A stretch of DNA of 64,000 nucleotides from positions 71,174,457 through 71,238,456 of the forward strand of contig NC_086374.1 of NCBI RefSeq assembly GCF_036588685.1, in the 5' to 3' direction. The notes beneath the pieces are model-generated. The model had not been told where the DNA came from. It made no database searches and saw only the letters and a list, made by a program, of their open reading frames with translations. The position numbers and the translations under genes are program-made. Source of the DNA: Mytilus trossulus (lineage: Eukaryota > Mollusca > Bivalvia > Mytilida > Mytilidae). Every line of letters starts with the position of its first letter. Positions within the stretch are counted from its first letter, which is position 1. Of this stretch, positions 1 to 10,366 are shown one piece after another.

Positions 1-644
1 ACTTAATAAACGTTTTCTTCAAATTACAAAATGAAAGTACTTCATTAATTAGGAGTAAAAGCAGACGTGCCTTATCGTAAACTTCGATTCAATAGATATC
101 CAACTTAACATCTTGAGCTCAACATATGGTTTTCAAAAAATTGACAGGTGTCTTTACTATGTGTCTATCTCTTATTCGCTTCAGTGCAGCAAACAGTGAT
201 CTTTTAAGAAAAATAATTCTTTGTTTTATTTCGCAAAAGTCATGAGAGTAACAGGCTTCAGATGTATACAACCAAAAAAATAAAATGTGTTTTCCAATGC
301 TTGAAGATTAAATATTTGAAACAAACAATTTCATCTATTTAATAGCATGTTGTAATGCATGGAACATATGATTTTCTGTCATATGTTTGATGTGTTTCCT
401 TCAGTTTATGTTTATAACCCGGATTTGTGTTTTGTTTTTTTTCAATCTATTAAAGAATTTTGAAAAGTTGAATACTATATACTGTTGCCTTATTTATCGA
501 AACTTCAAGTTATTTATGATATTCTGTTTTATCTGCAGCATCAGACTATATAGTAAAACAAAATGTTGCCTTCACAATGTCTTCGTTACATTTTCTCATC
601 TGGTTGATACCGGGAAAGTCTAAATAAGTAGAATTAAAAACTGT
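1..644. other. non-genic; weak dispersed-repeat fragment at 375-505
   Basis: There is no credible gene here. Positions about 375-505 resemble 19260-19470: both hold a stretch reading CAGTTT..GTTT(A/G)TAACCCGGATTTGT and ending in ACTGTTGCC near the sequence TTATTT. I read this as a fragment of a dispersed mussel repeat (called Rep6 here). I see nothing in the remainder. Confidence 0.45.
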
Positions 645-1040
645 TTGTACTAAATTATAATCCTAATAACTTTGATAACTTTTACACCACTAGGTCGATG
701 CCACTGCTGTCGGACGTTTCGTCCCCGAGGGTATCACCCGCCCAGTAGTCATCACTCCGGTGTTGTCATGAATATCAATAATGTGGTCATTTTTCTAGAT
801 TTTTTGTTTAAAAAACTCTGAACTTTTCGAAACACTAAGGATTTTCTTATCCAAGGCATAGATTACCTAAATCGTATTTGGCACAACTTTTGGGAAATTT
901 GGATCCTCAATGCTCTTCGACTTTTTACTTGTTTGGCTTTATAAATATTTTGATATGAGCGTCCCTGATGAGTCTTATGTAGACGAAACGCGCGTCTGGC
1001 GTACTAAATTATAATCCTTGTACCTTTGATAACTTTCGTT
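645..1040 (+). repeat. Rep1: ~395-bp element with direct terminal repeats
   Basis: The block begins and ends with near copies of the same sequence, ACTAAATTATAATCC followed by a variable stretch and then TTTGATAACTTT (about 650-685 and 1004-1038), in direct orientation. In between are GGTCGATGCCACTGCTG, a GTTGTCATGAATATCAAT stretch and GACGAAACGCGCGTCTGGCG. Fragments of the same element occur at 37400-37680, 38546-38610, 28330-28427 and 45085-45115. The class is unknown; there is no ORF. The direct terminal repeats could mean a tandem-type element or a unit that moves with short terminal repeats. Confidence 0.75.
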
Positions 1041-1740
1041 AAAGCTTTACTATTATCTGCGTAAGTCGGTTTAAATCACATTCTTGATTTTCGACCGATG
1101 TAAAATAATTTCAATAAATATTTGTACAATGTAGCATTTTTGCTGTTCACAATTATCTTAAGAAACATAATTTTAGTCTGTTTGACACGTTGTTATAACT
1201 TCCTTACAAGTAATGGATTAAGCTTTAAACGTTGTTTTTTCCAGTGAAATTGAGAATGAACAAGGGGAATGTGTCAATGAGAAAGCTTTGTTTGTTTATC
1301 TGAGAAAATAATTATTCAATAAGTACGGCCCTGTTGTTGTTCTTTTATACTCCTCATCTAAAAGCACATTTATTTATTTTTTTGAGCATTCAAATATGAA
1401 TAAAAGACATCAAATTAATTTTACCAGTAATATATAATTATATAAAATAAGCTGATACTTGTACTTGTTTATAAAATAGTCACTAACATAAATCAAAAGA
1501 ATAACTATTCTAAATGAACAACATATAGTGCAATCAACTACTTTTTTGAAAACTACCATGGTGTAACATCAATTCGTAATTAGTAAAATCAATGACAAAT
1601 TAAATATAAACAGAGTAAATATTTGACTATCTAGTAATGTTAATACTACACTGCACTTGTTACATTTGTAAATTTGTATATAAGTGTGCATATTGTTTCT
1701 AAAAACTTGATTTCTGTACTCCATAATAATTTTTTAATGT
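1041..1740. other. 3' flank of TRIM-like copy 1; nothing recognised
   Basis: AT-rich sequence without coding features. On the minus strand a possible poly(A) signal (AATAAA) lies near 1370 and could serve copy 1, but it is about 370 bases beyond the stop and motifs like this are common in such AT-rich DNA. Confidence 0.4.
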
Positions 1741-3433
1741 TTATGTTATGTTATACAAAAAGGCTGCACCACTCAAGTTAGTAACTAAAAGTAAGTTTCT
1801 GCTTTGGTCAAAATGAATACCATAAGGCATTTTTATCCCATTGTCTTCTCCTAACAATGGACGGGCATCCTTTCCATCTGGTGACAGTACGACGACACTG
1901 TTATTGCTATTGGATGCCACATATACATTATGATCTTTATCAATTGTGACTCCACGGATCCCTTTAAAAATTGATTTGTCTTTTAATTCCCAAACTGTCT
2001 GTCCGGTAACTGTAGAGCATATGACGGTACTTGAATGTTGGTCTGTACGGTATATCTTGTCTTTTGATGATGTAACATAGTTCCAGTAATGGTCGCTATC
2101 GACTTTAACTACTGTAATGGCGGTATTTTCATCAGTAACGTCTACTGTTTTAATACCACTCCCCCTTTCATAATATACTAATCTTCCATTAATATTTGTA
2201 ATGCCGTAGCACGGTTTTGATGTTTTGACCTTGTTAGTAATCTTTTTATTTTCGATATTGACTATTTCTATATGATGCGGTGGCCAATTATGGGTAACAG
2301 CGACAGTCTTTTCATCAATACAAGTAACTTCTATAGGCTGCTGTGATATAGGTATTTCACTATCAAATAATCCGTTCTCATTGTAGATTAGAAGACGCTT
2401 ATTTCCATTATCTACGAAGACCATTTTCCCAGAAGGCATGATAGTGCAGCCACTAATTCCATTTATATATTCCCCTTCTGGTATCTCAATTTTTTTCAAT
2501 AAAGTAGGATTGATGTAATTTATTGTTTTTGGTGTCGTCAGAACTACCTGTTGAGCTTGTTTGTCCCTATCCATCGTCAATTTAATGGTTGGTGTGTTTG
2601 TTATAACTGATATCTCTCCAATCCTTTTCATGGCGAGTATGTCAGACAATCTGTCATCAATTCTGCATAGTAGGTTTATTTGTTGTAAGCTTCCATTTTC
2701 TATCAAAGACTGAATAAACATCTCTTCTTTTTGGATCTCGGCCTCAACGATTTTACCTCCAAAAAATGATTGGAGGTCAGTTGCAAAACTTTTCGTAGCG
2801 GAAACATTCTCCTGTAGCTCATCTACTGATTTCTCATGATCGGAAACCATAGACAGTAGTCTTTCTATTTGTGATTGGTTTGTTCCGCTGCTTGGATATC
2901 CTGCTGTATTTCATTTTCAACCTTGTTTAGGTGCTTGTTTATTTTCTCTCGTATCTCATGTATGTCTGTCTGGAAACTTTGCCGCTGTTGCTGAATGTTC
3001 CCTAAATTCTTTGTTCTGTCTTCAACTATTTTGTTCATGTTCCTCTTCATATCTTTTAAACTTTGTTCCATAATGTCAAATGATGCTGAAGTGTTCGACG
3101 TTTTGACAATATCTTCAATTGCTGTCAAATCACATGTTTTGTGATTTCTTGTAATACAAAGCGGACAACAGAGTTTTCATGCCGGGAACAGTAGTGCTGA
3201 TATTTTCTCTCATGGTCTGAGCAGTATTGGTTTATGCTTGCAATAGTGTGTGGTAGTTTTTGATAATTATTCATTGAAATAACTTCATGATTTCTTGAGG
3301 CTTTGGAGGCACGATGGTGTTTTTCGCATGATGAACATAACCCCTCATCGCATTCAGAACACCAGAAGATTGCCTCTCTCACTGTGTGCTGGGTTTCACA
3401 CACACCACAGATTGTTTCAGTGACTGATTCCAT
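1741..3433 (-). pseudogene. TRIM-like B-box/coiled-coil/NHL gene, copy 1, two frameshifts
   Basis: Same single-exon layout as copies 2-5, read on the minus strand from ATG 3431-3433 to a stop at 1741. B-box 1 and the first half of B-box 2 are readable. Then a T5 run seen in copy 4 is T4 here (3174-3177), moving the frame in the middle of B-box 2. A second break, about 4 bases missing near 2877-2883, lies where the other copies read AAEQKVQSQIERLL. The remaining 370 or so codons (end of coiled coil plus the whole beta-propeller) are open. The closest relative is copy 4: both read MNNYQKLPHTIASINQYC between the B-boxes, while copies 2 and 3 do not. Either a decaying pseudogene or, less likely given two independent breaks, sequencing errors in homopolymers. 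A product from this start would be about 100 residues with no propeller. Confidence 0.88.
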
Positions 3434-5535
3434 TAAAAACTGAAAAGCAAATTTCAAAATTCTGTAATTGAATTCAAAACTAGCTTACCATAAGAACAAA
3501 CCTTTTCTATTATCATACTTAAAAAAATGTATATAAATTTTAGATAGAGAATAGTTAAATTCGAACTGCTTCCTTCTCTTGTAAAATATACCACTTTTAC
3601 CTTTATTATAATCATTAAGTTTGCTCATTTGTTAGTTTCATTTAGTGATATTTTTGTAGATAATTTTTCAATTAGAGTATGTGTATTAGTGATCCTTTCA
3701 CTATTAATAGTATTTACATATCTTTAGTCTTTTTGAAAAAAATTGGCAAATTATAAAAAATAACAAATCCTGAATAAAGGGTTATCATATCAGTTGAAAA
3801 AGAGGCCGTGTTGACAAAATTGTAGATCTTTATTTGCTGATCTTTATCGCTTCAAAATTTCTATCAATCTACTTTTGGGTGGGATGGGGGAAAACAAAAG
3901 GTCGAAAAACTTAAAAAAAACTTAAATTTATTATTTATCGGAAATTATCCTTTTAATTTTGTCGATGACAGTTGCAGTCGTGTTGTCTGATTTGAAGATC
4001 GCATTGCGCTGAACAATTTTGTCGTCTTGTCTTTTGATATATATGTTTTATCAACAACAACAAAACGTTAAAATTGGTGAGAATCATCTTACAAGGTCCA
4101 TTACTCCTCTCCGGGTTACATGATTGATTTCGAACAGGTCAACAAGGTTTTACGTTGCTACTTTTTTCGTATATTGTTGCATACCATCTTCAAATATTTT
4201 ACATAAAATATTATTTAATTGATAAAATATTTCATGCAAAATAACTCCTATAGTTACAGTTTCACTCATTTCCAATTACTTGTAGATAATGAGTTTTAAC
4301 AATTTGTTGCATTAATTGTGGTTTCTGCACAAAAACTTATAAACTTAAGTAAAAAACATTCTGAAGTACATACAAAAAGACAATTTTAGCAATGTGACTA
4401 ATATTTACATCCTTTTATAATCACCATTTTTTATATGTTATTATTAAGGATAATAACTCCTTTTAGGGTTTACTGACGCTTTTATCAGTAACATATAGAC
4501 TTTCTCTACCTGTTTATCATTTCAAATCCTGTCAGGTTTTCTGTAATTGCTTTTTATTAGTTTAAATATTATGATGAAGCCTAAACCTGCATTTTATTCA
4601 TAGGTTCAATTTTTAGTAACAGCAATTATGTTTGTTCAACTTCTCTTTGGGACTTTCCGGTAAAGTTTGGTAAAACTAAGCTGCAGTTTTAGAGAAGGAT
4701 TTTTTTCTGTAAAATTTACTATAATGAATACAAACGACGGACACAAAACAATGACAAAAGCTAAGATAGAGGTATTCTAACAGGAAAAGTAAAAAACATT
4801 CATTAAGGTGTCTTCAACTTTTCTGTTTTAAACACAAACTTGTCTATACATACATTTCATGGTGTTAAACACGGTCTTACTTCCTTAAAGTTTAAGAGCA
4901 ACTATAATTCGTTCCGTTTTATCCATCGAACAAAGTCCCCCTATTTATTTACCTGAAAGCAATACCATTATTTATGTACCTCAATATAAGTTATGTAAAA
5001 TGTCTTTAAACAATAAAAAATAAAAACACAAACATACTGAACTGCGAGGAAGATTCAAAAAGGAAAGTCCAAAATCAGAAGGCAAAATCAAAAGTCCAAA
5101 CACATCAAACGAATGGATAACAATTGTCATATTCCTGACTTGGTACAGGCATTGATTAATAAGTGATCGAAAAATTCGGAACGTATAGCAGCCACAACAG
5201 CAAAAGCTGAAATATGTAAACAATTCTCAAATGGATTAATATATGTGTATCAAGGTGTTTACATAGCAGGTCCCAACTGTTACAATGAATTTGAAAGTAC
5301 TTTTGATTTACTCATCAATTCCGTAATAAGAGTCATTTGCTTACACATCGATTTGTAGATATATAAAAAATTTCAGTGATTTTACCTTAAAGTATTGCTG
5401 TTATCGGGTTAAAATCTATATCAAAACTTTCCATGTCTTCTTACGTCTTACGAGGTCAATATATCAACCCGGATGTATAAAGGCGATAAACACGTAATAC
5501 AGATATAGTCTTCATACAAAACAACGCAGCATATG
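3434..5535 (-). other. 5' leader of copy 1: intron 1 and predicted non-coding exon 1
   Basis: On the minus strand a splice acceptor, GCTTTTCAG, ends at 3440, seven bases before the ATG. A donor, TTTAAG|GTAAAATCA, sits at 5386/5385. This gives an intron at 3440-5385 (1946 bp). The same donor core AAG|GTAAA is found at the matching place in copies 2-5. Exon 1 would run from about 5535 to 5386 and has no long ORF. The intron includes a degenerate copy of an old dispersed element (about 3800-4780, containing GAACAATTTTGTCGTCTTG). Inferred from conservation between paralogs; no transcript evidence. Confidence 0.6.
5012..5158. repeat. Rep7: ~150-bp repeat inserted in the intron of copy 1 only
   Basis: The matching intron of copy 4 (near 44310) reads straight through as TCTTTAATCAATAAGTGA, while copy 1 has about 150 bp of extra sequence between TCTTTAAACAATA and GATTAATAAGTGA. 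The insert contains GGAAAGTCCAAAATCAGAAG and ends close to CCTGACTTGGTACAGGCA, wording I know from other mussel repeats. The AATAA-like sequence at both edges is a possible target duplication. Confidence 0.65.
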
Positions 5536-5560
5536 AACTACAAATTGACTGCTGCTTTTA

Positions 5561-5570
5561 TTTTTATATA
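5561..5570 (-). promoter_or_regulatory. possible TATA box of copy 1
   Basis: Minus-strand TATATAAAAA, about 175 bases upstream of the predicted exon 1 donor. Copy 4 has TATAAAAAAA at the equivalent place (44707-44716), inside otherwise conserved sequence. In DNA this AT-rich the motif alone is weak; the paralog match is the main support. Confidence 0.35.
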
Positions 5571-6099
5571 CAGCCTGTCCCTGTCGTGTGTTACACCGAA
5601 CTCTCAAAATGAATCAAAAAATATGAAGACAAAGGAATATTGTATACGTGTCCTGTCCCCTTTAATATTTGTTGTCGTGTGTTGTATTTTATTTCTGTTT
5701 TCTTTATCTATGTTTGGAGAATTTGATGTTGTTAACCTATCTTTTATTGTTTCTTTTGCAGACTCAGGACAATTTGTAGCATAAAAGAAAAACAAAGGAT
5801 ATTGCATATTGGATATTCATCCATGAATCAAAATTAGTATATATGCAAATAAAAAAAAATATAAATTAAGCAAAGAAATACATGTAGCGCTTGAAGTGCT
5901 TCTCATAATCTCAAAATCACATGTCTTAATTATGTCTTTGGGGTTTGTTTATTTTGGGGTTGTTTTTTTTGTATTCTTTGTAAAAAAAAATGTATGTTAC
6001 AGCTTCGTTGACTTTTCTCTAACTAAACCTTTTATCAATATTGCTATGCAATTTCACCTTCAACATTTCACAATTATCGATATGTACATATGCACAGCT

Positions 6100-6240
6100 T
6101 ATTCTATAGTTTTCTATATTGTGTCATCTGTACTATTGTTTGTCTATTTGTCTTTTTCATATATAGCCATGCGTTGTCAGTTTATTTTCGATTAATGAGT
6201 TTGACTGTCCCTCTTGCATCTTTCGTCCCTCTTTTCTTAA
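6100..6240 (+). repeat. Rep5 3'-end fragment
   Basis: Contains TTCTATATTGTGTCATCTG, GTTTGTCTATTTGTC, GCCATGCGTTGTCAG and GAGTTTGACTGTCCCTC. The same words occur in the same order at 38405-38545, 39585-39715 and 45250-45357, so this is the tail of a dispersed element (fullest copy at 37885-38545). Confidence 0.7.
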
Positions 6241-8680
6241 ACAGGGTATTATTATGATTAAGTTTTTTATTATTTATTTTTCTGTTTCTGTAAGAGCGTT
6301 AATATATTCCTCTATAACTGGTACTCCCAATTACACCCCTGAATGCAATCAGTATGGAATATGTTTTTGTTACTTTTGAAAGTAAGGATTCCCATGTTGG
6401 ACGGATTTGAACTGTTTTTATGAGAAATTAAATTTGAAAATCACTATATTGTTATATCTTTATTATACCGAATAATTATTCTCGTTTATAATAATTTGAA
6501 AACACGAAATGACAAATATAATTATCATACTTAAGATATAATTTTTATTATCTGTGTGCTCTTAATATTTGTATAAGAAACCAAATAAATTTAAAATTGA
6601 AAGAATTTCCTTATAACACATTACAAAAGAAAAGCGCAATATACCAATAAGATTTCAAAATTTATAAGTGGAAAGTCAGCTGACAACGCCATAGCAATAA
6701 AAACGAAAAACTTCCAAAGACCTACAATATTACTACCCTTTAAAACGGGTAAAGTATGTTATAACGATAGAGCTGCACTAATCAACAAAATAAACAAGGC
6801 CGTATCAGATCAAAATAATCAGGTCATCTAACTTCCCTCAACCTAACAAACAAAAATTCAAAAAATCACCTAATCTAATTTATATAATAATATCTACTAA
6901 AACATCTCATGATCCTCTCAGTCGTTTTCAAAAATAGCGTCGGACTAGAGGAAAGGTCTGATTGTCATTTTCAGCTGATGATTACCCAGGAGTGATTGTC
7001 AGTGAACATGGTGAAGCTGTAAGATGAAAAACAAAGATATTTTATTTGATAGAGGTATAAATACATTCATTGCTATCATTGTTGTTCATGTAAAAATGTC
7101 CCAGCTTTATGACAGTGAGAGCTCCTAAGTTTATCTTTTATTCCACATCTTAGCCAACACGTTATTACAAGACATGCTTTTACGCATTCCATTTGAGATT
7201 AATTATATAGAGGTATGATGTGGCTAATGAAAAACAAAAATGGGAAACTAAACTGAATATATTGAGTTAAATATGACGAAACAAAGGCAAAATTATAGTT
7301 TAATAATTTGCCATTATGCAAGTTTTTCAACATATATAGATAAATATATCTAAATATACATAAACATTGACTAGAGGTATAGGGAAGGGTTGAGATCTCA
7401 AAAATCATGTTTAACCCCGCCGCAATTGTCCACCTGTCATAAGGCAGGAGCCTCTGGCCTTAATTGGTCTGGTATCATTTTTAATTTTAGTTTCTTGTGT
7501 ATAATTCGGAGTTTATTATGAAGTCCATTATCACTGAACTAGTGTGCATACCTGTTTAGCATGTTCAGAGGACGGCTGAAAGACGCCTCCGGGTGCGGGA
7601 GTTTCTCGCCCGTTGGTGGACTTCGGCTGTTGTATTTCTATGGTCGGGTTGTTGTCGCTTTGACACATTCCCCATTTCCATTCTCAATTTTATAAACGGT
7701 CACATTATATATCTATAGATGAATCATCTTGATAAAGTATTCAAATTTTACGAAAATCTCCTCAAAACATAAACTTTTAAGATTAGCAATTTATTAATGT
7801 CCGATGCATCATTTTCTCACAAATTGAATAGAAATCAAGTTCAGATGTCAAACTGTTGGTAAAATGTAGAGAAATAAATCAATGCATCAGTTATTCGATT
7901 TAATACAGATTTTGATTCAAGGATGGATTCAATTTTGTTACTTTTAATTCAATAATTTTGAATGTTAGTTTTGACTACATTTTTTATGAATAAATATTAA
8001 ATTAATTAATTTGGTCGAACTACATTACATGTATAAGGTAATTAAAGGTAAATTAACAAAATAAACACAGAATAAAAACGTTTTCAACGTGGATTTAAAA
8101 GCTGTCACCATAGGTGTTATCTGAATACCCATCACCTTAAACATGTATAATTCTCAATTTTAATTATGTAGATTATCCTATGCACACTTTGAAATTTCCA
8201 TAATCGTGTTGGCAAATATATCAATTTATTCATAATAAGGTTAAAAACACATATAAATAATAGAAAAACCAAAAACTATCATGTCTCATGTTTGTTCGAA
8301 ACGTGATGCAACATTTCAAACTAGTTGTCAGTAAATGCGAGTACTGTGAAATTTGTACTAAGTGTCTTTCTGGTGTGGTGCTGTAAAAGAACATGACTAC
8401 GTCATCTCTTTGTTTTTTATTATTTATATACCTATTTGTATCCATCTGATAAGTTTAGCTCTTTTCAACTGATTTTTATAGTTCGTTGGTATATATGTTG
8501 TACTTTTTTTCCACTGTCCAAGGTTTGGCAGAAAGTGGGGATTCCGGTAACATTTTAGTAAATTTGTAATTCTTTTATAATGTAAAACATTGTCCCTTTT
8601 TTACATTTATAATTTCCTTGAAATGTTTACCACACATATTTTAAATATTATCAACAAGAAAAGTTAAAACACAAATGTCA
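6241..8680. other. non-genic spacer between the copy 1 promoter and copy 2
   Basis: No credible gene. From about 6341 rightward the sequence matches 46656-48917 in the second unit at well above 90% by eye. At 6300-6340 the second unit carries an extra LINE fragment. A Rep4 element lies at 7408-7693. The rest is AT-rich sequence without recognised features. Confidence 0.6.
7408..7693 (+). repeat. Rep4 dispersed repeat
   Basis: Begins TTTAACCCCGCCGCAATTG, includes GGACGGCTGAAAGACGCCTC and GGGTTGTTGTCGCTTTGAC, and ends CCATTTCCATTCTCAATTTT. A second copy is at 47685-47951 in the other unit. Its higher GC content stands out from the neighbourhood. I recognise it as a common mussel dispersed element of unknown class. 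Confidence 0.7.
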
Positions 8681-10366
8681 TTAAATGTTATACAAAAAGG
8701 CTGTTCCACAAAGGTGGTTACTAACAAGTAGAATTTTTCTTCCTTGGTCAAAATAGACACCAACAGGCTCATCAACCCCGTCTTCTTTTCCTAACAATTC
8801 ACGGGCGTGCCTTCCGTCTGGTGAAAGTCCGACGACATTGTTTCTCCCCTTAGATGCCACATACAAATTGGAATCGTTGTCAATTGCTATTCCACGAATT
8901 ATTTTCAAAATTGGTTCGTTTTTTTCCCAAACCTTCTGTCCTGTGACTGTGTAGCATGTGACGGTATCTGTGACGGGGTTTGTATGGTAAATTTTGTCTT
9001 TTGCAGCTGTAACATAGTTCCAATGCTGCTTGACATCGACTTTAACTACTGTAGTGATAGTACTTTCATGATTGACGTCTACTGTTAAAATACCACTTCC
9101 TGTTTCATAATATATTAATTTTCCATTGTTATTTGTAATGCCGTAGCAGACATTTGATGTTTTAATCCTTTTAACAATCGTTTTATTGGCGATGTTGATT
9201 ATTTCTATATAATAAATCCATTCATGATGCGTTACAGCGACGGTATTTTCATCAATACATGTAACATCTACAGGCCTACGTGCTACAGGTATTTCAAAAT
9301 CAATTAATCCGTTTTCATTGTGGATTACAAGACGATTATTGTCATTATCTACAAACACCATTTTCCCAGTAGGCATGACAGTGCAGCCCGTGATTCCACT
9401 TGTTATCCCCTCTTTTACTATCTCAAATAAAGTAGGATTGATGTCATTGATTGTTTTTGATATCGTTTGTACCATTTGTTGAGCTTGTTTGTCTCTAGTC
9501 ATCGTCAAGGTGATCGTCGGTGGATTTGCTATAATTGATATCTCTCCAAACTTGATGATTGAGAGTATGTCAGATATCTTGTCATCAATTATACATTGTA
9601 ATTGTATTTGTTGTAGGCTTCCATCTTCTATTAAAGACTGCATAATCATCTCTTTTCTTTGGATCTCTGCCTCTAACATTTTACCGCCAAGAACTGTTTG
9701 AAGGTCAGTTGCAAAACTTTTCGTCGCCAAAATATTCTTCTGAAGCTCATCTAATGACTTCTCATGGTCGTAAAATGTCGAAAGAAGTCTTTCTATTTGT
9801 GATTGGACTTTCTTTTCCGCTTCTCGGATATCCTGTTGTATTTCATTTTCAAGTTTATCTAGGTGCTTGTTTATTTTATCACGTATCTTTTGTATATCTG
9901 TCTGGAATGTCTGTCGCTGTTGTTGAATTTTCTCCATATTCAGTTTCCGGTCTTCTACTATTCTTCCTATGTTTCCCTTCATATCTTGTAAACTTTGTTC
10001 CATAATGTCAAATAATGCTGAAGTCTTCGACGTTTTGACAATATCATCAATTGCCACCAATTCACATGTTTTGTGATTTCTTGAAATACAAAGCGGACAA
10101 CAGAGTTTTTCATGCTGGGAACAGTAGAGCTGATACCTTTTCTCATGGTCTGAGCAATATTGGGTTATACTTGTTATGGATGACGGTATTTGTCGATAAT
10201 CCTTTACTGAAGTTATTTCATGATTTTTTGAGGTTTTGGAAGCTTGATGGTGCTTTTCACATGATAAGCATAATCCTTCATCGCATTCAGGACACCAGAT
10301 GACGGCTTCTTTCACCACGTATTGGGTTTCACATACACCACAAAATGTTCCACTGGCTGAAGCCAT
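8681..10366 (-). CDS. TRIM-like protein without RING (B-box, coiled coil, NHL-like propeller), copy 2
   Basis: Intact 561-residue ORF from ATG 10364-10366. Visible parts: B-box 1 with C9, C12, C25, C28, C33, C36, H40 and H49; B-box 2 with C71, H74, C82, H85, C90, C93, H98 and C101; a charged helical stretch at about 120-250 likely to be a coiled coil; and from about residue 330 a beta-propeller with NHL-like signatures (GCTVMPTGKMVFVDNDNNR, IRGIAIDNDSNLYVAS, GRKILLVSN). There is no RING upstream, so ubiquitin-ligase activity is not supported by sequence. Related TRIM-NHL proteins act in ubiquitination, RNA binding or signalling; which applies here is unknown. The frame is open for 20 codons upstream of this ATG, but a splice acceptor (TTTTCAG ending at 10373) shows that part is intron. 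No signal peptide or membrane segment. About 97% identical to broken copy 5. Confidence 0.92.
   Translation of the reverse strand: MASASGTFCGVCETQYVVKEAVIWCPECDEGLCLSCEKHHQASKTSKNHEITSVKDYRQIPSSITSITQYCSDHEKRYQLYCSQHEKLCCPLCISRNHKTCELVAIDDIVKTSKTSALFDIMEQSLQDMKGNIGRIVEDRKLNMEKIQQQRQTFQTDIQKIRDKINKHLDKLENEIQQDIREAEKKVQSQIERLLSTFYDHEKSLDELQKNILATKSFATDLQTVLGGKMLEAEIQRKEMIMQSLIEDGSLQQIQLQCIIDDKISDILSIIKFGEISIIANPPTITLTMTRDKQAQQMVQTISKTINDINPTLFEIVKEGITSGITGCTVMPTGKMVFVDNDNNRLVIHNENGLIDFEIPVARRPVDVTCIDENTVAVTHHEWIYYIEIINIANKTIVKRIKTSNVCYGITNNNGKLIYYETGSGILTVDVNHESTITTVVKVDVKQHWNYVTAAKDKIYHTNPVTDTVTCYTVTGQKVWEKNEPILKIIRGIAIDNDSNLYVASKGRNNVVGLSPDGRHARELLGKEDGVDEPVGVYFDQGRKILLVSNHLCGTAFLYNI

Noticed and set aside
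5533-5784. 83-codon plus-strand frame overlapping the predicted exon 1 of copy 1
   Set aside because: The corresponding frame in unit 2 differs by indels, and the region is better explained as promoter and leader of the minus-strand gene.
9489-10302. Plus-strand frames opposite copy 2 (similar ones opposite copies 3, 4 and 5)
   Set aside because: Antisense shadows of the TRIM-like coding sequence; no domain and the same pattern in each paralog.
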